From the NCBI GenBank assembly GCA_019636755.1, contig JAHBWZ010000003.1:1-64000 (forward strand): a DNA stretch of 64,000 nucleotides, written 5' to 3'. Position 1 is the stretch's first letter. The number at the start of each line of letters is the position of its first letter. Shown piece by piece: positions 27,135 to 37,225 of this stretch. The notes under the pieces are model-generated. The model searched no databases, had not been told where the DNA came from, and saw only the letters and a program-made list of their open reading frames with translations. Origin of the DNA: Phycisphaeraceae bacterium (GTDB lineage Bacteria > Planctomycetota > Phycisphaerae > Phycisphaerales > SM1A02). A program made the translations under genes and the position numbers.

Positions 27135-27173
27135 GATGTCCCGGCGGACGGCGCCATCCGCCGCCGGGACATC
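27135..27173 (+). terminator. long GC-rich hairpin after the beta-helix gene
   Basis: A 13-base perfect stem, GATGTCCCGGCGG (27135-27147) pairing with CCGCCGGGACATC (27161-27173), encloses a 13-base centre. It starts 54 bases past the stop at 27081. No T-run follows, so it could also be a message-stabilising structure. Confidence 0.5.
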
Positions 27174-27542
27174 CCGGGCGCCTCGGGGCCTGTGCGCGCT
27201 CTGGCGCTGACGAGCACGCGGGACTCGACAGGCCGTAGGCCTGGACGCGCAGAGCCGCGGCGTCCTGGCGCACAGCGGCACCCGCGGATGCGTGACGAAG
27301 TACGGTGCAGGCTGAAGGCCGGCCCGTGGTGGGTGTGCCTGGTCGTGTCGTTGGTGGCGTGACCTCACAAGCGGCGAACGCGTGTCTCCTGGTCCTGTGC
27401 AGGTCGAGCGCGCGCCGGTGGGCGCAGCCCGAACGCCTCGGGGTCGCCGATGGGACGTGCCTGTCCGTTCCCCCGCTGTCCATGGTCCGCGGCCTGGCGC
27501 CCCGGGGCCGGCCTCGACCCCGCCCCCGCCGGTATCTACGTC
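27174..27542. other. intergenic stretch before the marR operon
   Basis: I see no supported gene. A motif near 27307-27325 (CAGGCTGAAGGCCGGCCCGT) resembles one at about 23188-23207 in the leader-side region of the HAF gene, a further sign of shared non-coding sequence among these intergenic regions. Confidence 0.4.
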
Positions 27543-27571
27543 TTGACGATAGTTGTTGCAACGGCTATCCT
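27543..27571 (+). promoter_or_regulatory. sigma70-type promoter of the marR-yceI operon
   Basis: TTGACG (27543-27548) and TATCCT (27566-27571) are separated by exactly 17 bases. Transcription would begin near 27578, only a few bases before the ATG at 27581, so the marR message may be nearly leaderless. A palindrome fills the spacer. Confidence 0.7.
27549..27568. promoter_or_regulatory. putative MarR operator between -35 and -10
   Basis: ATAGTTGTTGCAACGGCTAT is a near-perfect palindrome: ATAG-nn-GTTGCAAC-nn-CTAT on both strands. It occupies the promoter spacer and overlaps the -10 box. MarR-family operators commonly have this length and an ATAGTTGC/GCAACTAT-like form. The arrangement predicts autorepression. 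Confidence 0.65.
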
Positions 27572-27580
27572 CCCCGCCCC

Positions 27581-28150
27581 ATGGTCGGTCGGTTGAGATC
27601 CGAGGTCGGCAAGCGCGAGCCGTTCTCCTGCCCGGAGCAGGAAGCGCACCTCAACGTCATGCGGACGGCGGACGTCCTGCACCGGGAGGTGGAGGAGCGC
27701 GTGCTCACGGCCGCGGGCCTGAGCGACGCTCAGTACAACGTGCTGCGGATCCTCCGGGGCGCCGGCGAGTCGGGCCTGCCCTGTGGCGAAATCGCGCAGC
27801 GGATGATCCGGCGGGACCCGGACATCACGCGCCTCCTCGACCGGCTGGCCGCGCGCGGACTGGTGGACCGGAACCGCGACGACCGCGACCGGCGCATCGT
27901 CCGCGTGACGCTCACGGCGAAGGGCCGGGAGATCCTCGACCCGATCGACGGACCACTGCTCGCGGCGCATCGCCGCGCCATGGCGTGCCTGGACCAGGGC
28001 GAACTCCGGTCGCTCATCGAACTGCTTGAACGGATCCGGGCGTCCCTCGATGACCCCGGCGATGACCCCGGCTCCGCGCCGCACCGCGCGGGGGCTGACG
28101 CGGCGACAGACCCCACCCATCACGGAACCCAACGGAGTACTTCATCATGA
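27581..28150 (+). CDS. MarR-family transcriptional regulator
   Basis: This 189-residue DNA-binding protein is a winged helix-turn-helix of the MarR type: LSDAQYNVLRILRGAGESGL near residue 47, the recognition region IAQRMIRRDPDITRLLDRL, the wing RGLVDRNRDDRDRRIVRVTL and LTAKGREIL. It probably acts as a dimer that leaves DNA on binding a ligand or on oxidation. No Cys pair for redox sensing is apparent beyond C17 and a few others. The final ~25 residues are disordered. It overlaps yceI by ATGA, so the two are co-expressed. MarR-YceI pairs are common in bacteria and may sense lipophilic or organic stress. Confidence 0.88.
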   Translation: MVGRLRSEVGKREPFSCPEQEAHLNVMRTADVLHREVEERVLTAAGLSDAQYNVLRILRGAGESGLPCGEIAQRMIRRDPDITRLLDRLAARGLVDRNRDDRDRRIVRVTLTAKGREILDPIDGPLLAAHRRAMACLDQGELRSLIELLERIRASLDDPGDDPGSAPHRAGADAATDPTHHGTQRSTSS

Positions 28151-28827
28151 TGCGCACACGTCTCACACTGATCGTCGCCGGCATGGTGGCCGGCGGACTC
28201 ATCGCAACCATCGCGCCTGCGTTCACCGGCAGCGCCGCGGATGCGGCCGTCGCGCCGCAGCTCTCGACGAGCAGTCCGTCGGCGCCGGCCGCGCGTGCCG
28301 CCGCCGCACCTGTCACCGGGGCATTCCAGGTGGATCCCGTGCACAGTTCCGTCATCTTCGGCATCCGCCACATGGATGTGGCCAACTTCTACGGAAGGTT
28401 CAACAGGTTCGGCGGCTCGATGACCTTCGACGCCGCGGATCCGTCGGCCAGTTCGGTCACGTTCCGCATCGATGCCGCCAGCGTGGACACCGCGAACGAG
28501 CGGCGCGACGGCCACCTCCGCAGCCCGGACTTCTTCAACGCAAGCGAGTTCTCGGAGATCTCGTTCACCAGTTCGCGCGTACAGCCGATGCCCGGCGGCT
28601 ATCGCGTGACCGGCGATCTCACGATGCACGGTGTCACGAAGTCGATCACCCTCGACCTGAAGCAGACCGGCGCGTCGACCAATCCCAGGTCCGGCAAGCC
28701 GATCGCCGGCATGGAGGCGGACTTCACGGTCAAGCGAAGCGACTTCAACATGCTCTACGGCATCGAGCAGAAGGCGCTCGCCGATGAGGTCCGGCTGATC
28801 ATCGGACTGGAAATCAACGGCGCATGA
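28147..28827 (+). CDS. YceI-family lipocalin-like periplasmic protein
   Basis: This 226-residue protein has a signal or anchor segment in the first ~35 residues and an Ala/Ser/Pro linker. The YceI beta-barrel begins at FQVDPVHSSVIFGIRHMDVA near residue 60 and carries DTANERRDGHLRSPDFFNAS, ISFTSSRVQ, GDLTMHGVTKSITLDL and DFTVKRSDFNMLYGI. YceI proteins bind long isoprenoid or amide lipids in the barrel. The likely location is the periplasm. Transcription with marR from the promoter at 27543 implies regulation by that repressor. Confidence 0.92.
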   Translation: MMRTRLTLIVAGMVAGGLIATIAPAFTGSAADAAVAPQLSTSSPSAPAARAAAAPVTGAFQVDPVHSSVIFGIRHMDVANFYGRFNRFGGSMTFDAADPSASSVTFRIDAASVDTANERRDGHLRSPDFFNASEFSEISFTSSRVQPMPGGYRVTGDLTMHGVTKSITLDLKQTGASTNPRSGKPIAGMEADFTVKRSDFNMLYGIEQKALADEVRLIIGLEINGA

Positions 28828-28876
28828 CCGGCGCCGACCACGCCGTCATCCGCGGGCAGGCGCCGGGATCCGCCTG

Positions 28877-29791
28877 ATGCTCCGGTCCCTGGCCATCGGG
28901 ATCCTGCTGCCCGCGCTGATCGTCTTCGCATCCGCCGGAGCCTGCGCGCTCGTCGCCCGGCTCCGGCGGATGCCTCCCGGTGACGATGCCGTGTGCGGCC
29001 GTCGGGTGTCGGGCGTTCTCGGCGCGCTGAGCGTCGGTGCGGGGGCGGTGATCGCCTTCGTCTCGCTGGAGGGGTGGCCGACATTCCCTCCGGCCGCGCG
29101 CTGGCACTGGCTCGTGTTCATGGCGATCGCGGCGGCCGGGGCCGGGGCGATCCATGCGCTTCTTCCGCCGCCGCGGGTCGGCGGCCGATCGTGCGGCGCG
29201 GCGACGATCACGGCGGCCGGCGCCCTCGGCGTGGCAGCGGCACTGCTGCTGCACCCGCTTGCGAAGATCCCGCATCCCTGGCTCTGGAAGGTGGCGCTCG
29301 GCGCGGTCGTGGCGTCCGCGTTCGCGCTGACCGGCGGCGTCGCGCAGCGCCACCGTGACCGCGTGCTGCCGATCGTCCTCTGCGGCACATGCCTGGCGGC
29401 GGCCGTGGTGCTGATCGAAGCGCGAAGCGCGAAGTTCGCACAGCTCATGGCGGCGCTTGCGGCGATGGCCGCGGCGATCGTCGCGACCCCGACGCGATGG
29501 CGGACCGCGGTGTCCGACCACGCGGCGACGGCGGTGTTCGTGACGCTGGTGCCGGCGTGGATGGCGGTCGGGCACTTCTACGACCAGCGCCCCGTGCCGG
29601 TCATGGCGTTCGTCATCGTGGGCATCGCCCCGCTGGCGTTTCCGCTCATCGTGCAGGCGCCGCCGTTCCGGATGGCAGGGTGGCGCGGCTGGGCGCTCCG
29701 GATCGCGGCGGGCCTCGCCCTTCCGACCATCGCCGTCCTGTATGCGCTCCTGCTGGCCGCACCGCCGGAGCCGGCGGACGAGCCCTGGTGA
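28877..29791 (+). CDS. hypothetical polytopic membrane protein
   Basis: The 304-residue chain is almost entirely hydrophobic with about nine or ten spans (examples: LAIGILLPALIVFASAGACA, VLGALSVGAGAVIAFVSLE, VMAFVIVGIAPLAFPLIV). Short polar loops contain ARSAKFAQLMA and GHFYDQRPV. No transporter signature is recognised. It begins 49 bases after yceI and may ride on that transcript. Function unknown. Confidence 0.65.
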   Translation: MLRSLAIGILLPALIVFASAGACALVARLRRMPPGDDAVCGRRVSGVLGALSVGAGAVIAFVSLEGWPTFPPAARWHWLVFMAIAAAGAGAIHALLPPPRVGGRSCGAATITAAGALGVAAALLLHPLAKIPHPWLWKVALGAVVASAFALTGGVAQRHRDRVLPIVLCGTCLAAAVVLIEARSAKFAQLMAALAAMAAAIVATPTRWRTAVSDHAATAVFVTLVPAWMAVGHFYDQRPVPVMAFVIVGIAPLAFPLIVQAPPFRMAGWRGWALRIAAGLALPTIAVLYALLLAAPPEPADEPW

Positions 29792-29918
29792 GCGCGCGAT
29801 CCGCCTCCCGCCCTCTCCTTCCCTCGCCCGGCGCGATGCCGGCGCCTCCGGCGGGGCGCCGGCGTGCATGCCGCGACTTGCGGCGCGGCGCGGTTTCCGC
29901 GAGTCTTCCGCACCCGCC

Positions 29919-30683
29919 ATGAGCGATCGCCTGCGCATCCTGTTCGTGACCGAGGATGACCCCCTCTACGTCATCCGCTTCTTCGAGGTCTTCCTTGCCG
30001 AGTATCCGCGCGATGCGTTCGACCTGGTCGGCATCACCATCCAGGACGCGTTTCACGAGCCTCTCGCCAGGACCGCGCGGCGGATGTGGCGCTTCTACGG
30101 CCCGGTCGACTTCGTCCGGCTCGGGATGCGCTTCGCGCTGGTCAGGGCGAAGCGGACATCGATCCGCACGCTCGCGATGCGGGCGGGTGTGCCGCTGGTG
30201 CCCGCGTCGTCGGTGAACGATCCGGCATACGTGGCCCAGGCGCGGGCGCTGGCCCCCGACGTCATCGTCTCGGTCGCCGCGCCCGAGATCTTCCGCAGGG
30301 AGATCCTGGCGGTGCCCCGCAAGCGATCCGTCAACATCCACTCCGGTCGACTGCCGAAGTACCGAGGCATGATGCCGAACTTCTGGCAGTTGCTCCACGG
30401 CGAGCGGTCGGCGACGGTCACCGTGCACGAGATGGCCGAGCGGCTGGATGCCGGCGCGGTGCTCGGCACGCTGGAGGTGCCCATCCGTGAGCGCGACGCG
30501 CTGGACCGCCTGATCGTGGAGACGAAGCGCGAGGGTGCCCGGCTCATGATCCGCGTACTGCGCGAGATCGCCGCGGGGACGGACCGTCCGAAGCCGCTGG
30601 ACATGTCCGAGGCGTCCTACTTCCGCTTCCCCCAGCCGGCGGATGTCAAGGCGCTGCGGGCGCGCGGACACCGGATGCTGTAG
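29919..30683 (+). CDS. formyltransferase-family protein (Fmt-like fold)
   Basis: This 254-residue protein resembles the N-terminal catalytic domain of methionyl-tRNA/UDP-sugar formyltransferases: LRILFVTEDDPLYVIRFFEV, IVSVAAPEIFRREIL, then the catalytic-region motif NIHSGRLPKYRGMMPNFWQL (N-x-H...YRG) and GAVLGTLEVPIRERD. The invariant Asn and His are present. The usual C-terminal tRNA-binding domain is missing, so the substrate is more likely a sugar nucleotide or other small molecule. It starts at ATG 29919; upstream codons do not look like protein. There is no obvious sugar operon around it. Confidence 0.75.
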   Translation: MSDRLRILFVTEDDPLYVIRFFEVFLAEYPRDAFDLVGITIQDAFHEPLARTARRMWRFYGPVDFVRLGMRFALVRAKRTSIRTLAMRAGVPLVPASSVNDPAYVAQARALAPDVIVSVAAPEIFRREILAVPRKRSVNIHSGRLPKYRGMMPNFWQLLHGERSATVTVHEMAERLDAGAVLGTLEVPIRERDALDRLIVETKREGARLMIRVLREIAAGTDRPKPLDMSEASYFRFPQPADVKALRARGHRML

Positions 30684-30739
30684 GGGCGCGGAGACGCGGC
30701 GTGGGATGGACCACGTGGAACCGGGCGGGAAAGGCCGGG

Positions 30740-31245
30740 TGCAGGCCGATGGTCGGCGCGTGGCGTGATCTCTGGCGCGCCCTGGCTCGCGATCATCGAT
30801 CGCGGACGCGCCGGGTCGGACGTGCCTTCGTCGGCAGACGTCCTCGGCGCGCCGCTATGCGCGCAGACACCACCACTCGCGCGCCGGCTGAGCCCGACCA
30901 GCTTCATGCGCGCAAGGGGATTGCAGGGGGGGCCTCAGCCCCCCATGTGCTCGCGCACCTGTACGGGAAACATCGTGCTCGCGGACACGCGATGTCAGCC
31001 GTATGCCTTGAAAGAAATCGAACGAGCGCGAGCGCGCATGCACGAGTCAGCGACGTGGATGATGCATCAGGGCACTCCGTCGTGCGCGCCATCGAATTCT
31101 GCACGCGCCTGCGCAGGGGGGGCTGAAGCGCCCCCCTTGCAACCCCCCCGGCGGATGGACGGTTCCGGGCGCGGCCTGGCTCGCGGATCATCGATCGCGG
31201 ACGCGCCGGCTGACCACCACCCACCCTCGTGAGCGCAAGTGGGTT
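30740..31245. repeat. hairpin-bounded repeat unit, inverted copy
   Basis: The reverse complement of this stretch aligns with the unit at 22.7-23.1 kb: hairpin at 31112-31140, a tail with a stretch close to gctgactcgtgcatgcgcgc, hairpin at 30923-30947, then an interior with cagccggcgcgcgagtggtg. A second partial interior lies at about 31160-31245. No gene is supported from 30684 to 31482. A somewhat AT-richer part at 31310-31395 precedes the secreted gene at 31.5 kb. Confidence 0.7.
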
Positions 31246-31463
31246 GCCAGGACGCCAGCCCCCATGGGCCTGCGTCGTCAACAGCCCGGTCTGCCCGCAC
31301 GAAAGCCGGAGGACCCGAAAGAATTTCTGATTCCCCGCCAACGGCCGCAGGATCCCGTGCAGGATGGCGTACCTGAAGAAGAAGAGGACGGCCCGGCCCG
31401 GCTCGCGCCTCCCGCCCTCGTTCACTGGATCCGCCGTTTCCGTCCATGACACCAGACCTCACG

Positions 31464-31471
31464 AAAAGGAG
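31464..31471 (+). promoter_or_regulatory. strong ribosome site before an out-of-frame ATG (31483)
   Basis: The stretch AAAAGGAG lies 11 bases before ATG 31483. That ATG opens a frame of 47 codons running through the heptanucleotide repeat and then stopping, one frame away from the large secreted protein. It decides how the next gene is read. Confidence 0.6.
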
Positions 31472-31510
31472 TACCCGCCGTCATGACGAACACTCGACAT
31501 CCCATCTCCG

Positions 31511-33360
<1,850 letters not shown>

Positions 33361-33364
<4 letters not shown>

Positions 33365-34851
33365 ACAGGCAGCATTCAGGTGCCATCGCGGCGGTCGTGG
33401 CAGTGCTGCTCATGGGGCCAGCATCGTCTGCGCGCGCCGGCGGCGAGTGGATCGAGCGATGGGATGGATACACCGCGTACTACGGCGGCGCGTACATGTC
33501 GCTGTTCCATGCATGGTCCGAGGCCGTCAGGTACGTGAGCAGCATCTGGTTCACTGAACTGCCGTTCGCGACGTACCTGTCAGACCAGTACCAGTACCTT
33601 GGCGTGGATGCCGTCGAGCCGGGCCATGCACAGGTCAGCCACGGCTGGCTCATTGACTATGGCCATGGTCCCGACGATGGCGGGGTGAACGTCTTTGGCG
33701 GATACATGCTGCTTACCTTCGACGCGGCGATCAACGCGATCGCTGTGCATTCGAAGCAGCGGATCAGATTCCGGTGCTATCGTGACGGGCAACTCGTTGT
33801 GTCGACAATCGGATTGAGCGGCGGAGCCGCAGTGATGGGATTCAGGGGCATCATTGCGGACGAGCTGTTCGACACCGTCAGGATCGAGAACGAGTTGGAC
33901 CCTGTCCTGAACTGTGACAACATCCACTTCGCCACCGTCCCCACCGACTGCAACGGCAACGGCATCCCCGACGCGCCGGAGGTGGGCGAAGGACTCGCGC
34001 CGGACTGCAATGCGAACGGGATGCCGGACGAATGCGACATCGCCTCCGGTGTGAGCCTGGACCGGGACGGCGACGGCGTGCCGGACGAGTGCAATGACTG
34101 CACCGGCAGCGGCCAGATGGACTGGATGGACATCGCGGCGGGACTGGCGGCGGACTGCAACGGGAACGGGATCCCCGACCAGTGCGACATCGCGGGCGGG
34201 TGGAGCGCGGACTGCGACGGGAACGGTGTCCCGGACGAATGCGAGATCTCCTACCCGCGCTCCGGCGAGTCCCCCGTGTGGGGTCCGCCGGCGGCGAACC
34301 AGTGGTACGTGCACACGCTCTGGGACGTGGGCCGGGCGGGGACGGACGTGACGCTCACGTTCACCGCGCATGGCGACCTGGACACGCCGCTGGAGTGGCT
34401 GGACGTCCACCTGAACACGGTGCTGCTGGGCCGGGCGTTCACCGACTGGTCGGCCGACTGCACGGAGGTGACGGACACGTTCGTGATTCCGCGTGACACG
34501 TGGAACGACCTGGTGGAGAACGACGGCTGGGACCGTGCATGGATCTGGCTGAAGCCGTCCGGCGCCGTCAATGGCGCGCAGTGTCCGGACGGCTTCCTGC
34601 GGTGGACGGCGACCTGGCAGAGCGAGGGCACGGGCGACCTTGACACCAACGGCATCGTGGACGCGTGCGAAGCGCTTGCGTGCCCGGCGGACCTGGATGG
34701 ATCGGGCCACGTCGAGTTCGCCGACCTGCTGAGTCTTCTGAGCGTGTTCGGCCCATGCGAGGCGCCGTGTCCCGCGGACTTCGATGGAAACGGCGCGGTC
34801 GACTTCATGGACCTGCTGCGCCTGCTGGCGGCATGGGGACCGTGCGGATGA
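33361..34851 (+). CDS. secreted protein with DCNGNGIPDECD repeats and dockerin-like C-terminus
   Basis: The 496-residue protein has a signal peptide ending SARA (residue ~26). An unassigned N-terminal domain of ~170 residues contains DGGVNVFGGYMLLTFDAAIN. Four to five Asp/Asn-rich calcium-type repeats follow (TDCNGNGIPDAPE, PDCNANGMPDECDIASG, LDRDGDGVPDECND, ADCNGNGIPDQCDIAGG), then a beta-rich domain of ~130 residues (DVTLTFTAHGDLDTPLEWLD). The very end carries PADLDGSGHVEFADLLSLLS and PADFDGNGAVDFMDLLRLL with a final WGPCG. The start overlaps the previous stop as ATGA. The protein is likely surface exposed; the repeats resemble thrombospondin type 3 loops. Function is unknown. Confidence 0.8.
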
Positions 34852-35185
34852 ATGTCGGGAAGGGCCCTGATCGTCACGATCACCCCGCCTCCGGCGCCTG
34901 CGCCCCGCGGCACGTCATGCTGCGGATGCGCAGGCGCCGGGATGGCGGGGTGGCGGAGGCGACGATCCGCCGGCGCGAACGCGACGGAAACCGCGCTTCC
35001 GCCAGGGGGGTTCACGGGGGGCGTGCCCATGGGCGTGCGCGATCAGGTCGCGCAGACGTCCGTGTCGTCCCTGGACGAATGGCACCGGCAGAGGCATGTC
35101 CCGGTCCGCCGTCTCCTGTCCCGGGCCCGCCGCCAGGGCTCCCTCGAGCCGGACCGTCGGGTCGCCTGTGGGTGCGGCTCGCCGC
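34852..35185. other. intergenic stretch with a lone copy of the hairpin motif
   Basis: At 35001-35038 the sequence CCAGGGGGGTTCACGGGGGG and the following CGTGCCCATGGGCGTGC match the layout of the right arm in the RHS-linked modules (G run, TTCA, G run, hairpin). Otherwise no gene is supported. Confidence 0.45.
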
Positions 35186-35213
35186 TTGTCCGGACGACCG
35201 GCCCCGGTACACT
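35186..35213 (+). promoter_or_regulatory. possible promoter of the metal-efflux island
   Basis: TTGTCC (35186-35191) and TACACT (35208-35213) are 16 bases apart, upstream of the Cys-rich peptide that opens the efflux gene run. I see no CueR- or CusR-type operator that I could name. Confidence 0.45.
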
Positions 35214-35237
35214 GGAGGCGTCCGATCGACGGCACGT

Positions 35238-35633
35238 ATGTGGCGCCTGCTGCTCATCCTGAGCCTCGTCCTGCACCCGCTGACGCTGGTACGGATGCCG
35301 TGCGCCGGCTCGCACAGCCGCACGGCGGCAGTACTGGCCGGTGGGTGCTGCTCCGGCGGCCAGTGCGCGCCTTCATCGACGACCGTCCGGGAGTCCGGCT
35401 GCTGCTCGGGCGCCGCTGTCTGCAACTGCGGCGATACGCAGCGCGACGAGCCCGCGCTACCGCCAGCGCGTTCGGGCTCGCTTGATCAGATCCTGGTGGC
35501 GCTCCAGTGTCCGGCGGCGTTCCTGCGGCCCGCGGACGACATCGGGTTCTCGGCATGCATGCCCGCGAGACCGGTCGTCCTCCTGCCTGCCATGGAGGCC
35601 CCACAGCCGTTCTTCTGTGTCTGGCTCACCTAG
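35238..35633 (+). CDS. small secreted Cys-rich protein leading the efflux operon
   Basis: The 131-residue protein opens MWRLLLILSLVLHPLTLVRM, a signal segment, and continues with two Cys-Cys clusters, LAGGCCSGGQCAPS and ESGCCSGAAVCNCGDT. The second half is plain, with ALQCPAAFL and a hydrophobic end. Paired Cys clusters next to a copper-type efflux pump suggest periplasmic metal binding, but this is inference from context. A GGAGG motif exists but is 18 bases from the ATG, so the start is not certain. The gap to the next gene is 113 bases. Confidence 0.55.
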   Translation: MWRLLLILSLVLHPLTLVRMPCAGSHSRTAAVLAGGCCSGGQCAPSSTTVRESGCCSGAAVCNCGDTQRDEPALPPARSGSLDQILVALQCPAAFLRPADDIGFSACMPARPVVLLPAMEAPQPFFCVWLT

Positions 35634-35746
35634 CACCTGGACTTTCACAGGGACAGTGCGCGCCCTGTGCGTCGAGTTGCACCGTGTACTCGCCCGCATC
35701 CGCTCACCGGACGCGGGCGTCAGGGCCATGAACACAGGACCAATAC

Positions 35747-37225
35747 ATGAAACGTCTGTTGATCGGCGCGGCGTTGCTGCCGCTCGCCGGCGGCTGCGCC
35801 GGCCCGCGCCTGTTCGATGATGGACCAGGCGCATCTCGACGGGAGCATGGCGTCAACGCGCGCTGGCTGGACGGGATACACCGTGCTGAACTCGCGCCGC
35901 GCCGTGAGACCGAGGGTCATGGGCAAGGCGAGGTCCCGCCGGCGCCGCACGCTCCCGCGGACGCGCCTGATGCGCAGAGCACCCTTCAGGACCTGGTGTC
36001 GTTCGCCATCGCCAACCATCCCGCCGTGCAGGCCGCCCACGCGGAGTGGGCCGCGGCACGGGAGCGCATCACCCGGGCGCGCGCGCTGCCGGACCCGCAG
36101 GTCTCCTACGGCATCATGGTGGAGCAGATCGACCGGGATCGTGACCCGATCGGGCACACGTTCGGGGTGTCGCAGATGCTGCCGTGGTTCGGCAGACTCG
36201 ATGCACAGGCCGGGATGCAGACCGAGGCGGCGCGGGCTGCCTTCGAGCGGGTGATTGCCGAGCAGGCACGCGTTGCACGGGCCGTGAAGGAAGCCTGCGC
36301 CGAGTACGCGTATACATCGCTTGCGCGATCGATCGTCGCACAGCATCGAGACCTGGTCCGGAGCATCGAAGAGGTCACCCGCATCCGGTACCGCGGAGCG
36401 GAGGTCGGACTGCCCGATGTGCTTCGCGTGCAGGCGGAGATCGATCAGCTCGACGTGGAGCTGCGTGACCTCGAAGACATGATCACCGCGCAGCGGGCGC
36501 GTCTGAACAGCGCTCTCGGTCGGCCGGTTCACGCCACCCTGCCCGAGGCACAGCGACTTCCTGAGGTCACCCTGGACGCAGATGAGCAGGACCTCATCGC
36601 CCGCCTTGCACAGCGGAATCCCGAGCTGCGCGTGCAGCAGGCGGAGGTCGCGTCGAAGCGAGCGGCGATGCGCGTAGCGCGCCTGGAGTACTTCCCGGAC
36701 ATCATGCTTGGAGTCGAGTACGGGTTGAACACCGCTGGACGGATGGCGAGAATGGATGGCGGCGGCCGGGACACGCTCGCCGGAATGGTCTCCGTCACCC
36801 TGCCGATCTGGCGCGAGAAGTACGATGCCGGGCTGCGCGAGGCGATGGCCGGGTTCGGAGCCGCACTTCAGATGCGGACAGGTCGGCAGTACGACCTCGA
36901 GGCCGAGATGAGGATGGCGCTCTACGGCTACCGTGACGCCCGGCGTCGCGTCGAGCTGTACGGCGAGGTCCTGCGGGTCCGCGGCGAGCAGGTGATGGAC
37001 GCAACGCTGGCGGCGTATCGGGTGGGTGACGCGACCTTCACAGACGTCGTTCAGGCGCAGCGGGAACTTCTGGCGTTCGAACTCGCCCACCAGCGGGCGC
37101 TCGCAGACCGCTTCATTCGCATCGCGGAGATCGAGGGGCTGTTCGGCAGACCCATCGATTCCATCGACCAGCCCCTGGACGACCTGCCGGCCGCCCGGCG
37201 GGCCGGGGAGGCGATCACACCATGA
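35747..37225 (+). CDS. TolC/CusC-type outer-membrane efflux lipoprotein
   Basis: The 492-residue channel subunit is made as a lipoprotein (lipobox LAGGC, Cys near residue 17). After an ~60-residue linker it has the two internally related TolC halves: LQDLVSFAIANHPAVQAAHA, RALPDPQVSYGI, the characteristic SQMLPWFGRLDAQ, then IARLAQRNPELRVQQAEV, YFPDIMLGVEYGLN and DVVQAQRELLAFELAHQRAL. It forms the outer-membrane exit duct for the adaptor and RND pump encoded next. It overlaps the adaptor gene as ATGA. The substrate is taken from the neighbours as Cu(I)/Ag(I) or a similar metal. Confidence 0.88.
   Translation: MKRLLIGAALLPLAGGCAGPRLFDDGPGASRREHGVNARWLDGIHRAELAPRRETEGHGQGEVPPAPHAPADAPDAQSTLQDLVSFAIANHPAVQAAHAEWAAARERITRARALPDPQVSYGIMVEQIDRDRDPIGHTFGVSQMLPWFGRLDAQAGMQTEAARAAFERVIAEQARVARAVKEACAEYAYTSLARSIVAQHRDLVRSIEEVTRIRYRGAEVGLPDVLRVQAEIDQLDVELRDLEDMITAQRARLNSALGRPVHATLPEAQRLPEVTLDADEQDLIARLAQRNPELRVQQAEVASKRAAMRVARLEYFPDIMLGVEYGLNTAGRMARMDGGGRDTLAGMVSVTLPIWREKYDAGLREAMAGFGAALQMRTGRQYDLEAEMRMALYGYRDARRRVELYGEVLRVRGEQVMDATLAAYRVGDATFTDVVQAQRELLAFELAHQRALADRFIRIAEIEGLFGRPIDSIDQPLDDLPAARRAGEAITP

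Noticed and set aside
31264-31449. 61-codon plus-strand frame and a minus-strand frame across 31310-31395
   Set aside because: Slightly different base composition caught the eye, but there is no ribosome site or known motif on either strand.
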